DNA of 64,000 nucleotides from Bacteroidales bacterium (GTDB taxonomy: Bacteria > Bacteroidota > Bacteroidia > Bacteroidales > F082): the NCBI GenBank assembly GCA_029983675.1, contig JASBYY010000011.1, positions 1-64,000 on the forward strand, written 5' to 3'. This document shows positions 9,001 through 16,999 of this stretch, one piece after another. Made by a program: the position numbers and the translations under genes. Under the pieces are notes generated by a model that saw nothing but the letters and a program-made list of their open reading frames with translations, was not told the DNA's origin and did not search any database. Numbering within the stretch: position 1 is the first letter of the stretch; each line of letters begins with the position of its first letter.

Positions 9001-10648
9001 GTTTGAGGATCTTATCGCTATGAATGCGCTCTATCGCCCTGGTCCGATGGACTATATCCCTCAGTTTATCGAGCGCAAACAAGGCCGCAAACCCATTGAA
9101 TACCCCATCCCTGAGATGGAGAAGTACCTGAAAGACACGTATGGGGTCACCGTATATCAGGAGCAGGTGATGCTGCTGTCGCGGCTATTAGCCAACTTCA
9201 CAAGGGGAGAGTCCGACACCCTACGCAAGGCCATGGGCAAGAAACAAATCGACAAGATGGAAATGCTTAAGGGCAAATTCTTGAAACAAGGACAAGACAA
9301 CGGACACGACCCGAAGCTGTTGGAAAAGATTTGGGCAGACTGGGAGAAATTCGCCTCCTATGCCTTCAACAAATCGCACGCCACTTGCTATTCATGGGTG
9401 TCGTACCAAACCGCATATCTGAAGGCAAATTATCCGGAGGAGTTTATGGCGGCAGTACTCAACAACAATTTGGGCGATGCCAAGCAAGTCACTTTCATGA
9501 TGGAAGAATGCAAACGCATGAAAATCGATGTGCTGGGTCCTGATGTCAACGAATCGGAATACCGTTTCTCCGTCAACGAAAAAGGAGAGATCCGTTTCGG
9601 CATGGGAGGAATCAAGAATGTAGGAGAGGCAGCCATCGCCGGTATCATCGAAGAACGCAATGCCAACGGGTGCTTTAAAGATCTAACTGACTTTTTGTTA
9701 CGCACCGGCACAAAAGGAGTCAACCGCCGCGCCTTGGAAAGCATGGACACAGCAGGCTGCTTCGACTCGTTCCCGAATTTCCACCGCGCCATGTTTTTCC
9801 ACACGCCGCCTAATGATTCGGTGCCTTTCATCGAACGCGCCATCCGTATGGTGAACTCCTATAACGAACGAAAAAACTCCTCCCAAATCGACTTGTTCGG
9901 TCTTGGCGATGATAATGCTTCTTCCGAAACACTCTCTATTCCTTTGCCAGACTGCGAGCGCTGGTCGAAACTGAAAGAACTCCAGATGGAGCTTGAAAGC
10001 ATTGGCTTCTATATCAGTTCCCATCCGATGGATTCCTATAAATGGACCCTGAAATATTTCACCAATATTGATGTGGAAACACTAAATACAGCTATTAAAG
10101 ACAATGGAAAAGCCAACTTCGATGTGTATCTTGGCGGGCAAATCACCAAGGCGGAACATCTGATTGCAAAGAACGGAAACCCATACGGACGTTTCACCAT
10201 TGAGGATAAAACAGGATCGTTCCCGTTTGCGCTTTTTAAGGATAACTATCAAAGGATGAAGAACATGCTGGAGGAAGGCTTGTTTGTCTTGCTTTCGGGA
10301 ACATTGGCAATACCTTTTAGAAAGCCGAGTCAAAATAATGCCGAAATGCAAGTGCAACAAGATCTTGAACTTCGCATCAATGATGTAAAATTGCTCGATT
10401 CCATTATGGAAAACACAAAGAAGCGGGTAAACATCGTTATCGATATCTCCCAAATGACCAAAGAGAACATGGATACGTTTGTCAACCTCATCAAGGACAA
10501 CCCTGGACGACAGCAGTATCATATTTGCATCTTCGACAGCATCACTGACATGAAATGCAATCTTTCGCCCTATTCCGGAGGTGTGAATGCCCACGATTTG
10601 CTGCCACTGATGGAAAAACTGCCCTTTGTGGAATTTGATTTGAAATAG
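6059..10648 (+). CDS. dnaE: DNA polymerase III alpha subunit with fused N-terminal DnaQ-like 3'-5' exonuclease
   Basis: 1529 residues, well above the ~1160 of a plain DnaE. Residues 1-~190 are a DEDDh proofreading exonuclease: Asp6/Glu8 in FDTETTGLP, Asp105 in VGHNIGFDLSAL, and His170/Asp175 in AAHNASGDVNATA. A linker leads to the PHP domain from ~residue 247 (FTHLHVHSHYSILDG, LTDHGNMFGIKEL). The polymerase core has SVGPGRGSAAGSVVAYCLKI, Asp741/Asp743 in LPDIDVDF and Asp913 in KMDFLGLKTL. Helix-hairpin-helix (GIKNVGEAAIAGIIEE) and OB-fold regions follow. The exonuclease precedes PHP rather than being inserted in it, so this is DnaE, not PolC. It would replicate the chromosome with proofreading in the same chain. 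Confidence 0.95.
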   Translation: MFLIFDTETTGLPKRYDAPLNDFDSWPRVVQLAWQLHDAEGRFIEAQNHLIRPDGFVIPINAAMVHGITTEHALQYGEPLEQVLAAFMQSASQAKYFVGHNIGFDLSALGCEFLRVKGENPLEKWSFIDTCTEKTAGFCQLPGGKGGRFKLPKLMEIHRLLFNADFDAAHNASGDVNATARVFLELLRRGLLDQNDISEPNAFFEAFKNANPEPIQAVEITIQSNVDDKMMEENARTTQQEQGNYVPKHFTHLHVHSHYSILDGMSKIPNLVDKCLKNNMFSMALTDHGNMFGIKELADYVNKVNGRVKDGIRKQKAILENPEASDEEKQAAKTEIENLNGRFFKPIFGIETYCAPESIYKRDGRQDRGWHLILLAKNKTGYQSLCKLSSVAYTDGFYYNPRIDHNLLEQHHDGLIACSACLGGELPQKIMNGDIDGAEQSLLWFKGLFGDDFYIELQRHKTNKPGGDTEVYERQKEVNKVLLNLARKTSTKVIATNDVHFVEEDHAEAHDRLICLSTNKDLDDPTRMHYTKQEWLKTPEEMGAIFSDLPKVLENTQEIVDKVESYSIDSDPIMPEFPIPEDFGTVETYKQRFTEQQLFDEFTRDEYGNVVMKQEEAEKKIKKMGGYKRLLRIKLEADYLAQLTWEGAKMRYGEQLTDEQIDRINFELHVMKTMGFPGYFLIVQDYIRGAREELGVSVGPGRGSAAGSVVAYCLKITDVDPLKYNLLFERFLNPDRISLPDIDVDFDDEGRGRVLDWITKKYGKEKVAHIITYGTMAARSAIADVGRVQKVPLSEVNRIKGMVPDRSFADNIKDENGKTPKVNLKNCYRYIPELNTILNSENANLSSMLTYAEELEDTNRQIGIHACGVIIGADDLTNVVPVATIEDKESKERVVVTQYDGHVIETVGLIKMDFLGLKTLSLIKDAIANIKKTRGVDIDIDHIPIDDKATYELYCAGNTIGTFQFESPGMQKYLRELKPSVFEDLIAMNALYRPGPMDYIPQFIERKQGRKPIEYPIPEMEKYLKDTYGVTVYQEQVMLLSRLLANFTRGESDTLRKAMGKKQIDKMEMLKGKFLKQGQDNGHDPKLLEKIWADWEKFASYAFNKSHATCYSWVSYQTAYLKANYPEEFMAAVLNNNLGDAKQVTFMMEECKRMKIDVLGPDVNESEYRFSVNEKGEIRFGMGGIKNVGEAAIAGIIEERNANGCFKDLTDFLLRTGTKGVNRRALESMDTAGCFDSFPNFHRAMFFHTPPNDSVPFIERAIRMVNSYNERKNSSQIDLFGLGDDNASSETLSIPLPDCERWSKLKELQMELESIGFYISSHPMDSYKWTLKYFTNIDVETLNTAIKDNGKANFDVYLGGQITKAEHLIAKNGNPYGRFTIEDKTGSFPFALFKDNYQRMKNMLEEGLFVLLSGTLAIPFRKPSQNNAEMQVQQDLELRINDVKLLDSIMENTKKRVNIVIDISQMTKENMDTFVNLIKDNPGRQQYHICIFDSITDMKCNLSPYSGGVNAHDLLPLMEKLPFVEFDLK

Positions 10649-10716
10649 TATGGATCTCGTACAGCTTCTTATTATCCCGGAAATAATAAAGGGAATCGTT
10701 TCTCATTATTTTTTAT

Positions 10717-10724
10717 TATTTTTG
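10717..10724 (+). promoter_or_regulatory. Probable -7 element of trxA
   Basis: TATTTTTG followed by C matches TAnnTTTGC and lies 36 bases upstream of the trxA ATG. Confidence 0.5.
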
Positions 10725-10760
10725 CACACCTAATATCGAATAACAATTAAAAATTGAATT

Positions 10761-11081
10761 ATGGCTATCATTCATTTAACTGATGAGGCTTTTGAAGCCG
10801 AGGTTCTGAAATCGGAACTTCCCGTAATCGTTGACTTTGGCGCCACATGGTGTGGTCCCTGCCGCAAGATTGAACCCATCATCGAGGAAATCGGTGACGA
10901 ATACGAGGGCAAAGCAAAAGCCGTGAAGTGCGACGTTGAAGAGTGTCCTGCAACGGCACAGAAATTCGGCATCATGAACATTCCTACGGTGCTGTTTTTC
11001 AAAGGCGGACAAGTGGTTGACAAAAATGTCGGAGCTGCCCCCAAAAAGGTTTTCATTGAAAAATTAGAGAAACTGTTCTAA
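10761..11081 (+). CDS. trxA: Thioredoxin
   Basis: 106 residues, standard for thioredoxin, with the redox motif WCGPC at residues 30-34 and the cis-proline in MNIPTVLFFKGG. There is no signal peptide, so it acts in the cytoplasm, reducing protein disulfides. It has its own promoter-like element and is followed by a hairpin at 11101-11137, so it is probably monocistronic between dnaE and the DUF58 gene. Confidence 0.95.
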   Translation: MAIIHLTDEAFEAEVLKSELPVIVDFGATWCGPCRKIEPIIEEIGDEYEGKAKAVKCDVEECPATAQKFGIMNIPTVLFFKGGQVVDKNVGAAPKKVFIEKLEKLF

Positions 11082-11100
11082 ACATCACTTTACAACGATG

Positions 11101-11137
11101 CCCTTTATCGCAGACTATATTTTTCTGCGACAAAGGG
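11101..11137. terminator. Hairpin downstream of trxA, possible terminator
   Basis: CCCTTTaTCGCAGA (11101-11114) pairs with TCTGCGAcAAAGGG (11124-11137), 13 pairs and one mismatch with a 9-base loop. No T-tract follows, so termination by this hairpin alone is uncertain. Confidence 0.5.
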
Positions 11138-11200
11138 TATTGCTTCAATACATAAGTAGGATATTATAATCCGCTGTTTCCCAAACAATCACAACACTAT

Positions 11201-12136
11201 ATGGACTTTTCAATCGACAGAAACCGTCTGACGCAATTTGGCAGTTTAGAGTTCTTAGCCCGTCAGATTGTAGAGGGTTTCATCACAGGCCTGCATAAAA
11301 GTCCGTTTCATGGTTTCTCCGTAGAGTTTGCCGAACACCGTCTTTACAATACGGGTGAACCCATCCGCCATATCGACTGGAAGCTGTACGGGCGCACCGA
11401 GAAACTCTTTGTGAAACGTTACGAGGAGGAGACTAATTTGCACTGTCAGCTTGTCATCGACAAAAGTTCAAGCATGTGTTTCCCAGTCCGCAACAAGCTT
11501 GACGTCGAACACCCTAACAAACTCTTGTTTTCGGTGTATGCCACTGCATCGCTTATGGAGCTCATGCGCCGTCAACGCGATGCCGTGGGGCTAGATTTGT
11601 TTGACGAAACCATAGCTTTTCACGAAACCGCCAAGTCGTCATCGGTGCATCATAAACTTATCTATAGTCAATTGGAAAGTCTTATTGACCATTACGACAA
11701 GTCGGATAAGAAGAAAACAGCCACTACACAATGTCTGCACCAGATTGCCGAAATGAACCACCGTCGGTCTTTGGTGGTCATTTTCACCGACCTGTTGGAC
11801 AGTTTGGACGATTACAATGAGATGTTCACAGCCCTTGAACATCTGAAATACAACAAACACGAGGTCATATTGTTCCATGTCTTTGACCGCCATTTGGAGC
11901 AAGACTTTGATTTTGACAACCGCCCGTTCCGTTTTGTCGATTTGGAAACAGGGGAGACCTTGAAACTAAATCCTGTAGAGATACAGGAACGCTACCGCCA
12001 ACTGATGGTGCAACGAAAGGATGCTATCCTCAATCACTGCCACCGGTATCAAATCGACTATGTAGAAGCCGACATCAACCAAGGCTACCATCAGGTGCTG
12101 ACCAACTATCTCATCAAGAGAACAAAGCTGCACTGA
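11201..12136 (+). CDS. DUF58 family protein (von Willebrand factor A-like)
   Basis: 311 residues. The DUF58 signature GEPIRHIDWKLYGRTEKLFV lies near residue 50, followed by KRYEEETNLHCQLVIDKSSS, which contains a MIDAS-like D-x-S-x-S metal site. FTDLLDS near residue 195 fits the vWA-like fold. DUF58 proteins are usually encoded beside a MoxR-type AAA ATPase and membrane vWA proteins. Here no such partner is within the window, which is odd. There is no signal peptide or membrane helix; a cytoplasmic role in complex assembly is the family-based guess. Confidence 0.85.
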   Translation: MDFSIDRNRLTQFGSLEFLARQIVEGFITGLHKSPFHGFSVEFAEHRLYNTGEPIRHIDWKLYGRTEKLFVKRYEEETNLHCQLVIDKSSSMCFPVRNKLDVEHPNKLLFSVYATASLMELMRRQRDAVGLDLFDETIAFHETAKSSSVHHKLIYSQLESLIDHYDKSDKKKTATTQCLHQIAEMNHRRSLVVIFTDLLDSLDDYNEMFTALEHLKYNKHEVILFHVFDRHLEQDFDFDNRPFRFVDLETGETLKLNPVEIQERYRQLMVQRKDAILNHCHRYQIDYVEADINQGYHQVLTNYLIKRTKLH

Positions 12137-12165
12137 TAAGAATCAGTATCAGAACACCCCGTCAC

Positions 12166-12660
12166 TTATAGAATTTTCATTGCAATGCAGGCACAGGCTT
12201 TGGCATCGGCAAGAGCATGGTGGTGGTTTGTCAAGTCGTAGCCACAAGCAGCAGCCACCGTTTGCAATTGGTGGTTGGGAAGTGTTTTGCCGAAATACCG
12301 TCTTGAGGCACGGCAGGTGCAATGAAAGGCATAGTTGGGATAATCCATCTGATAGCAGCGAAAAACGGCTCTCAGGCAGCCCTCGTCAAACGGGCTGTTA
12401 TGCGCCACAAGCGGCAAGGTGTCGATGTGGGGAGCGATGCTTTCCCAAACTTGTGGGAATACGGGAGCATTCTCGGTGTCCTCCTTCCGTAAGCCGTGAA
12501 CACGTGTGTTCCAATAGCTGTAATAACTTGGTTCCGGCTGAATCAGCGCATAGAGACGATCTGTTATGATGCCGTTTCGCACAACCACAACGCCCACACT
12601 ACAAATGCTGGTGGACAGGCCATTCGCGGTCTCAAAATCGATGGCGGCAAAATCTTTCAT
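12166..12660 (-). CDS. DnaQ-like 3'-5' exonuclease (DEDDh family)
   Basis: 164 residues from the chosen start MKDFAAIDFETANGLSTS at 12660; an in-frame ATG at 12717 would add 19 residues unlike the family. Exonuclease motifs are FAAIDFETAN (Asp/Glu), LVAHNSPFDEGCLRAV (second Asp) and HHALADAKACACI (His/Asp). RVHGLRKEDTENAP fits DnaQ-like proteins. It hydrolyses nucleotides from 3' ends, but whether on DNA or RNA is not shown. It is separate from the exonuclease fused to dnaE and convergent with the DUF58 gene. Confidence 0.87.
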   Translation of the reverse strand: MKDFAAIDFETANGLSTSICSVGVVVVRNGIITDRLYALIQPEPSYYSYWNTRVHGLRKEDTENAPVFPQVWESIAPHIDTLPLVAHNSPFDEGCLRAVFRCYQMDYPNYAFHCTCRASRRYFGKTLPNHQLQTVAAACGYDLTNHHHALADAKACACIAMKIL

Positions 12661-12873
12661 CTTTTCATCATAAATGGATGTGCAAAGATCGCTTTTTTCG
12701 GTTACTGATGAAAACAATACCGGCTATTTTCTTTGATTTTACAAAATGCAATCTTTCCAAATGAGAACAAGCGTTGTGTGTTTTTGAGCTATTTTACTGT
12801 TTGTTTTTGAGGTGAAAGCCCACAAGCCACTCACCATTTGCAAAAATAGACAACGTAAAAAGCAGAATTTCCC

Positions 12874-12881
12874 TATTTTTG
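12874..12881 (+). promoter_or_regulatory. Probable -7 element of the threonine aldolase gene
   Basis: TATTTTTG followed by C lies 17 bases upstream of the ATG, predicting a leader of only about a dozen bases. Confidence 0.5.
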
Positions 12882-12898
12882 CTGAAATTTGATTCATC

Positions 12899-13927
12899 AT
12901 GAAAAGAGGTTTTGGAAGCGACAACCATTCAGGCATTTGTCCGGAGGTGTTAGAAGCAATTGCCCGTGTGAATGAAGGTCACGCTTTGGCATACGGAGAC
13001 GACGAATATTGTGCGGCGACTGAAAAGAAGTTCCAACAGGCTTTCGGCGCACAGGCTAAGGTGTTTTTTGCCTTTAACGGAACGGGATGCAACACTTTGT
13101 GTATCGATGCCATGCTGCGTTCTCATGAGGCTGTGGTTTGTGCCGAAACAGCGCATATCAACGTGGACGAATGCGGTGCCCCGCAACGCATCGTGGGTTG
13201 CCGCTTGCTGACGGTCCCAACTCCCGATGGCAAGTTGACACCGGAGTTGGTAAAGACCCAGCTGCATGGCTTTGGCTTTGAACACCATTCCCAGCCCAAA
13301 ATGATTTCCATCACCCAGCCAACGGAATTGGGCACCTTGTATTCCTTGGACGAGACTAAGGCTTTGGTAGCTCTGGCGAAGGAACATGGAATGCTGGTTC
13401 ATATCGACGGGGCACGTCTTGGCAATGCAGCCGTGGCTTTGGGCTGTGCTTTTAAGGAGATGACTACCGACATCGGCGTGGATGCCGTCTCGTTTGGCGG
13501 CACGAAAAACGGACTGATGATGGGGGAGGCCGTTGTACTGCTGAATCCGACACTGCATGAAGGCTTCAAATATCGCCGCAAGCAAGCCATGCAACTCTGC
13601 TCGAAGATGCGTTTCATCGCAGCCCAGTTCGACGCTTATTTTGAAAACGACTTGTGGAAACGCAACGCCGAACATTCCAATCGAATGGCACAGCTGCTTT
13701 ATAAGGCTGTAAAGGACATCCCAGGAGTCAAAGTGGTGTATCCTGTGCAGGCCAACGGGGTGTTTGTGCAGTTGCCCTCTAAGGTGTGGACAGAACTGCA
13801 AAAGCATTATTTCTTCTACGACTGGGATGAAGCCGCCGACATTGTGCGCTGGATGTGTACCTTCGACACTACTGAAGCTGACATCAACGTTTTTGCGACA
13901 CTGCTGAAAAAACTGATGATGGCGTAA
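12899..13927 (+). CDS. Low-specificity threonine aldolase (beta-eliminating lyase family)
   Basis: 342 residues. The start MKRGFGSDNHSGICPEVLEA, the GGxxNG-type segment AFNGTGCNTLCI, HIDGARLGNAAVALG and SFGGTKNGLMMGEAVV with the PLP lysine at Lys203 identify the beta-eliminating lyase/threonine aldolase family. It cleaves threonine or allo-threonine to glycine and acetaldehyde in the cytoplasm. Substrate stereochemistry cannot be read here. It is monocistronic. Confidence 0.88.
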   Translation: MKRGFGSDNHSGICPEVLEAIARVNEGHALAYGDDEYCAATEKKFQQAFGAQAKVFFAFNGTGCNTLCIDAMLRSHEAVVCAETAHINVDECGAPQRIVGCRLLTVPTPDGKLTPELVKTQLHGFGFEHHSQPKMISITQPTELGTLYSLDETKALVALAKEHGMLVHIDGARLGNAAVALGCAFKEMTTDIGVDAVSFGGTKNGLMMGEAVVLLNPTLHEGFKYRRKQAMQLCSKMRFIAAQFDAYFENDLWKRNAEHSNRMAQLLYKAVKDIPGVKVVYPVQANGVFVQLPSKVWTELQKHYFFYDWDEAADIVRWMCTFDTTEADINVFATLLKKLMMA

Positions 13928-14113
13928 TGAGCGTCTCCCACCATAAGAGTGCCAAAACCATTGTTTTTTTCCGATGATAGATCCAGTAGGAAGTTGCAAG
14001 GAAAACTTGTCAAGGGATATCTCCTTGTCAGGCTATCACACACGCCCGACCTCTTGATGCTTACATGTGTTCTGGCCAATACGTGCATGTCTGTTTTCAA
14101 TACTGACACTCAC

Positions 14114-14725
14114 TTACACCCATTTGTCGCGTATGGCGATGTGCACCAACTCAGCTGCATTTTTCGTTCCCAATTTTAAAACCAGGTTTTTACGGTAGGT
14201 TTTAATGGTTTCGACACTGAGAAACATCTTGTCGGCAATCTCCTGATTGGTGCAGCCGTCCACGATGTGGCGAAGCAGTTCCTGTTCGCGGGCTGTGAGC
14301 CAAACGGCGTGATCGACACGTTTCTTCATCAACAGGTTGATTTCACTGCTGAAATATTTTCCGCCTGTCATGACAGTTTCGATGCCTTTGACCACTTCTT
14401 CCGACAGGGCATTTTTATGGATATAGCCCGATGCTCCGACAGCCATGGCCCGGTTGACCATCGTGTATTCGTCATGGGAAGTGAGTATCAGTATCTTCAT
14501 TTCGGGATACTTTTCGTGCAATTCCCCGCAAAAATCGATGCCGCTGCCATCGGGCATTGAAATGTCCAACAAAAGCACATCGGGACGTCTGGAAATGAGA
14601 TTTCTACGGCAGGTGTCAATCGTGTACGATGTATCTACAACTTTAGCCGTCCCCGAATCCTCGATGGCCGCCTGCAATCCTTCAACCAACATGCGGTGGT
14701 CGTCCACAATGTGCACCTGAATCAT
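14114..14725 (-). CDS. NarL/LuxR-family response regulator
   Basis: 203 residues. The receiver domain is intact: Asp8/Asp9 in HIVDDHRMLVEGL, phospho-acceptor Asp54 in LLLDISMPDGSG, and a lysine in GYIHKNALSEEV. The C-terminal helix-turn-helix has LTAREQELLRHIVDGCTNQE and DKMFLSVETIKTYRKNLVLK. Its ATG overlaps the stop of the upstream kinase gene by 4 bases, so they form one operon. It is the best candidate to bind the palindromes at 16693-16718 and 17000-17025, which sit at class II activator positions. Confidence 0.95.
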   Translation of the reverse strand: MIQVHIVDDHRMLVEGLQAAIEDSGTAKVVDTSYTIDTCRRNLISRRPDVLLLDISMPDGSGIDFCGELHEKYPEMKILILTSHDEYTMVNRAMAVGASGYIHKNALSEEVVKGIETVMTGGKYFSSEINLLMKKRVDHAVWLTAREQELLRHIVDGCTNQEIADKMFLSVETIKTYRKNLVLKLGTKNAAELVHIAIRDKWV

Positions 14726-16632
14726 GGTATTAATTCTATTTCGATACTTACTTCCGTGCCTTTTCCGGGAGAGGAATATACATTGAGTTTGCCGTTGTAG
14801 GCGGAGATCCGGTTGTGCATATTGGCAAATCCGGCTCCGTATGCTACTGATCCGGGGTCAAAGCCTTTGCCGTCGTCTTGAACGGAAAGAGAGACAAGGC
14901 GTTCGTCCACGGTCAACTGCACGTTTATATGTGTGGCCTCTGCATGTTTCATGGCGTTGTTGACCAATTCGCAGGTACAGCGGTAGATGAGCACTTCCAA
15001 ACGGCTGTCGAGACGGAGATTCTTTCCGAAGAACTGGAAGTTCGCCGTCGGTATGGAGCGGCAGAAATCTTCCAGTGAGGTCTTGATGCCACAATGCGAG
15101 AGCGATTCAGGCATCAGGTTGTGTGCTACGCGGCGCAGTTCCTTCATAAACTCATCGAATATTTTCAGTGCTTTGGCGAAGCGTACGGCATCTGATTCTG
15201 TCAGCAAATGTGTGTTTTTGATGCCATGCAGGTGTAGCTTGATGACAGAGAGCATACTGCCCAGGCTGTCGTGCAGGTCGCGTGCCAAGCGGGTGCGTTC
15301 GGCGTTCTCACCGTCTAAGAGGGCGATCATGGCGACAATCTGTTTTTCCTGTTCCAATTGCTTCACCTTTCGTTCGGCGAGTTCACGTTTCTTGTGGTTG
15401 AGTCGATGGCGGTAGAAAAGCAGTCCGAAGACAAGCAGGAGGATTAGCGACCCCGACAATCCTATTATAATATAGAACCGTTTTTCCTTTTCGAGCGATA
15501 CGATTTGCAATTGTTTCTTTCCGGTGTCGTACATCACTTCCATCTGCGACAGTGCCTCATGGTAGTTCCTATCTGTCCGATCCTTCATCATACGCTCGTA
15601 CGCTTTGAAGAAGTGTGCAGCCTCGTCCGTCATGCCGAGTGCGGCGGAGGCAAAAGCGATGTTGAATGCCGATGTGGGAGCGGCGTTCAGCGAGACAGAA
15701 TCGATGTTCCACGCTCTCAGCGCGGAAGCACGACATTCGGCGTAACGCCCCTGAGCACGGTAGATATCAGCGTAGGCATTCCACGTGAGTATGTGGATAT
15801 AGGGGTCGCCCAACCATTCGCCAGCATCCTTACATTCGGCCGCACATGCGAGGGCTTCTTCATATTGTCTTTTCATCAGATAAACCTTGACAAGGGCTTC
15901 GCAGAGGTCGGCGTGATTGACCGGCGCTCCCCGTACTTTCGGTTTCACTTTCAGCATATATTCCAACGCCTTATCCGCATCGTCCAATGCCAGATGCACA
16001 TAGCCCAGTTCACGGTATGACTGCCCGATGCCGGTCGGCTCGCCGTATTGCTCCGCCAGCATGCGTTCCCGCTCCAGATAATGCACTGCCCGTTTGGGAT
16101 TGCCCATGCGGCGGTAGCACTCGCCGATGTTGCCGTGGGCGAGGATGTAGTCGCGGCTGTTTTCGTCGCCGTCGAAATGTTTCAAGATGTTGAGGAAACT
16201 CTCCACGGCAAGGATGAACTGCCCTTGACGCGCATAGAGGTTGCCTTCGGCTTGATAGGCTTTCTGCACGAGTTTCGGGTTGCCCGATGCCTTGGCAGCG
16301 GCGATTTGCAGGTCGAGGTACACCTTGGCGGTGTCGTAGGAGCAACGGTAGGTGTAGGTCGAGCAAATGTAGTTGTAGAAGCGGAATATCAGTGTCTTGT
16401 CGTCGCATCGCAGGGCGAACTCCAAGCCCATCGTACCGTATTTGAGGGTATTGGGCATGTCGTGGGTGCAGTACGACTCGGTGATGTCGGCATAAAGTTT
16501 CGCCCGTTCGAGGTCGGTCAGCCGTTTCGTCTGCACGATGTGCAGCAGCGAATCGGCATAGCGGTTCTGCTCTTCCGCAAAGGCGGAGAGAGCGACGAGC
16601 ACAATCAGAAGGATAGCGGCTGTTGTCTTCAT
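14722..16632 (-). CDS. TPR-containing sensor histidine kinase (HisKA_3 type)
   Basis: 636 residues. A signal peptide (ILLIVLVALSAFA) opens a periplasmic TPR region of about 350 residues (examples: ILAHGNIGECYRRMGNPKRA, GIGQSYRELGYVHLALDDAD). A membrane helix at ~388-408 (FYIIIGLSGSLILLLVFGLL) and a coiled coil lead to the kinase core. His454 lies in LARDLHDSLGSMLSVIK, and the ATPase domain has LVNNAMKHAEA, SVQDDGKGFDPGS and SSPGKGTEVSIEIEL. It should phosphorylate the response regulator encoded directly after it. The ligand sensed by the TPR domain is unknown. Transcription probably starts from 16667-16674, controlled by the palindrome just upstream. Confidence 0.95.
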   Translation of the reverse strand: MKTTAAILLIVLVALSAFAEEQNRYADSLLHIVQTKRLTDLERAKLYADITESYCTHDMPNTLKYGTMGLEFALRCDDKTLIFRFYNYICSTYTYRCSYDTAKVYLDLQIAAAKASGNPKLVQKAYQAEGNLYARQGQFILAVESFLNILKHFDGDENSRDYILAHGNIGECYRRMGNPKRAVHYLERERMLAEQYGEPTGIGQSYRELGYVHLALDDADKALEYMLKVKPKVRGAPVNHADLCEALVKVYLMKRQYEEALACAAECKDAGEWLGDPYIHILTWNAYADIYRAQGRYAECRASALRAWNIDSVSLNAAPTSAFNIAFASAALGMTDEAAHFFKAYERMMKDRTDRNYHEALSQMEVMYDTGKKQLQIVSLEKEKRFYIIIGLSGSLILLLVFGLLFYRHRLNHKKRELAERKVKQLEQEKQIVAMIALLDGENAERTRLARDLHDSLGSMLSVIKLHLHGIKNTHLLTESDAVRFAKALKIFDEFMKELRRVAHNLMPESLSHCGIKTSLEDFCRSIPTANFQFFGKNLRLDSRLEVLIYRCTCELVNNAMKHAEATHINVQLTVDERLVSLSVQDDGKGFDPGSVAYGAGFANMHNRISAYNGKLNVYSSPGKGTEVSIEIELIP

Positions 16633-16666
16633 CTTGCAGGAGTTTTGATGTTCAATGATTTTGTTG

Positions 16667-16718
16667 CAAAATTATGCTCCTCGGCCGAAATGCAATACCC
16701 CACTTGTGGGAGTATTTA
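16667..16718 (-). promoter_or_regulatory. Kinase operon promoter with upstream palindromic activator site
   Basis: The minus strand carries a 26-base site (16718-16693) with core CTCCCACAAGTGGGGTATTG, whose palindrome is CCCAC-AA-GTGGG. After 18 bases comes TAATTTTGCAAC (-7 element at 16674-16667), 35 bases before the kinase ATG. The palindrome centre falls near -41.5. The same layout, including the 18-base spacing, is at 17000-17051 on the plus strand. Confidence 0.78.
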
Positions 16719-16738
16719 CGGCACGACTGCCGTTTTTC

Positions 16739-16882
16739 TTACAGCGGTTCCGTCAATTTCCACGCCTGCATGCGTCGGAAGCCCTCATGCAACGGGTATG
16801 TCAAGTCGTCGAACGAAACAAGGACTTTCTCGAAACTGTCGGCAAGTGCCTCGAAACTCCACGGGTCGTATTTCCCGATCAT
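16739..16882 (-). CDS. Possible 47-residue small protein, unrecognised
   Basis: The ORF runs from ATG at 16882 to TAA at 16741-16739. The product starts MIGKYDPWSFEALADSFEKV and ends FRRMQAWKLTEPL. It is acidic-aromatic, soluble-looking and without a signal peptide. Support for a real gene: it has its own TATTTTTGCAAC element 35 bases upstream, related to the kinase promoter, and the composition looks protein-like. Against: it is short and unrecognised, and I cannot test conservation. It lies upstream of and parallel to the kinase operon, with its stop just outside the kinase operator. Confidence 0.42.
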   Translation of the reverse strand: MIGKYDPWSFEALADSFEKVLVSFDDLTYPLHEGFRRMQAWKLTEPL

Positions 16883-16917
16883 TTGCAATCTTTCGTTCAA
16901 TCCCAATTATTTTGTTG

Positions 16918-16925
16918 CAAAAATA
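16918..16925 (-). promoter_or_regulatory. Probable -7 element for the small ORF, copy-like of the kinase promoter
   Basis: The minus strand reads TATTTTTGCAACAAAATAAT, closely matching the kinase promoter TAATTTTGCAACAAAATCAT. It lacks the CCCACAAGTGGG site; a different palindrome (GAGAAA-ct-TTTCTC, 16945-16958) lies upstream. Confidence 0.45.
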
Positions 16926-16999
16926 GTATTTTTCGTCCGTCACTGAGAAACTTTTCTCCTGGTTTCCACTTTCAAGTGCATTTTTTTGTCTCTCGACTG

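Noticed and set aside
12950..13999. 349-residue minus-strand ORF opposite the threonine aldolase gene
   Set aside because: Histidine/Gln-rich shadow frame; the aldolase frame carries all the motifs.
13928..14113. Possible RNA gene or terminator between the aldolase and the response regulator
   Set aside because: Only a 5-bp CAAGG/CCTTG stem and short repeats were seen, too weak to call.
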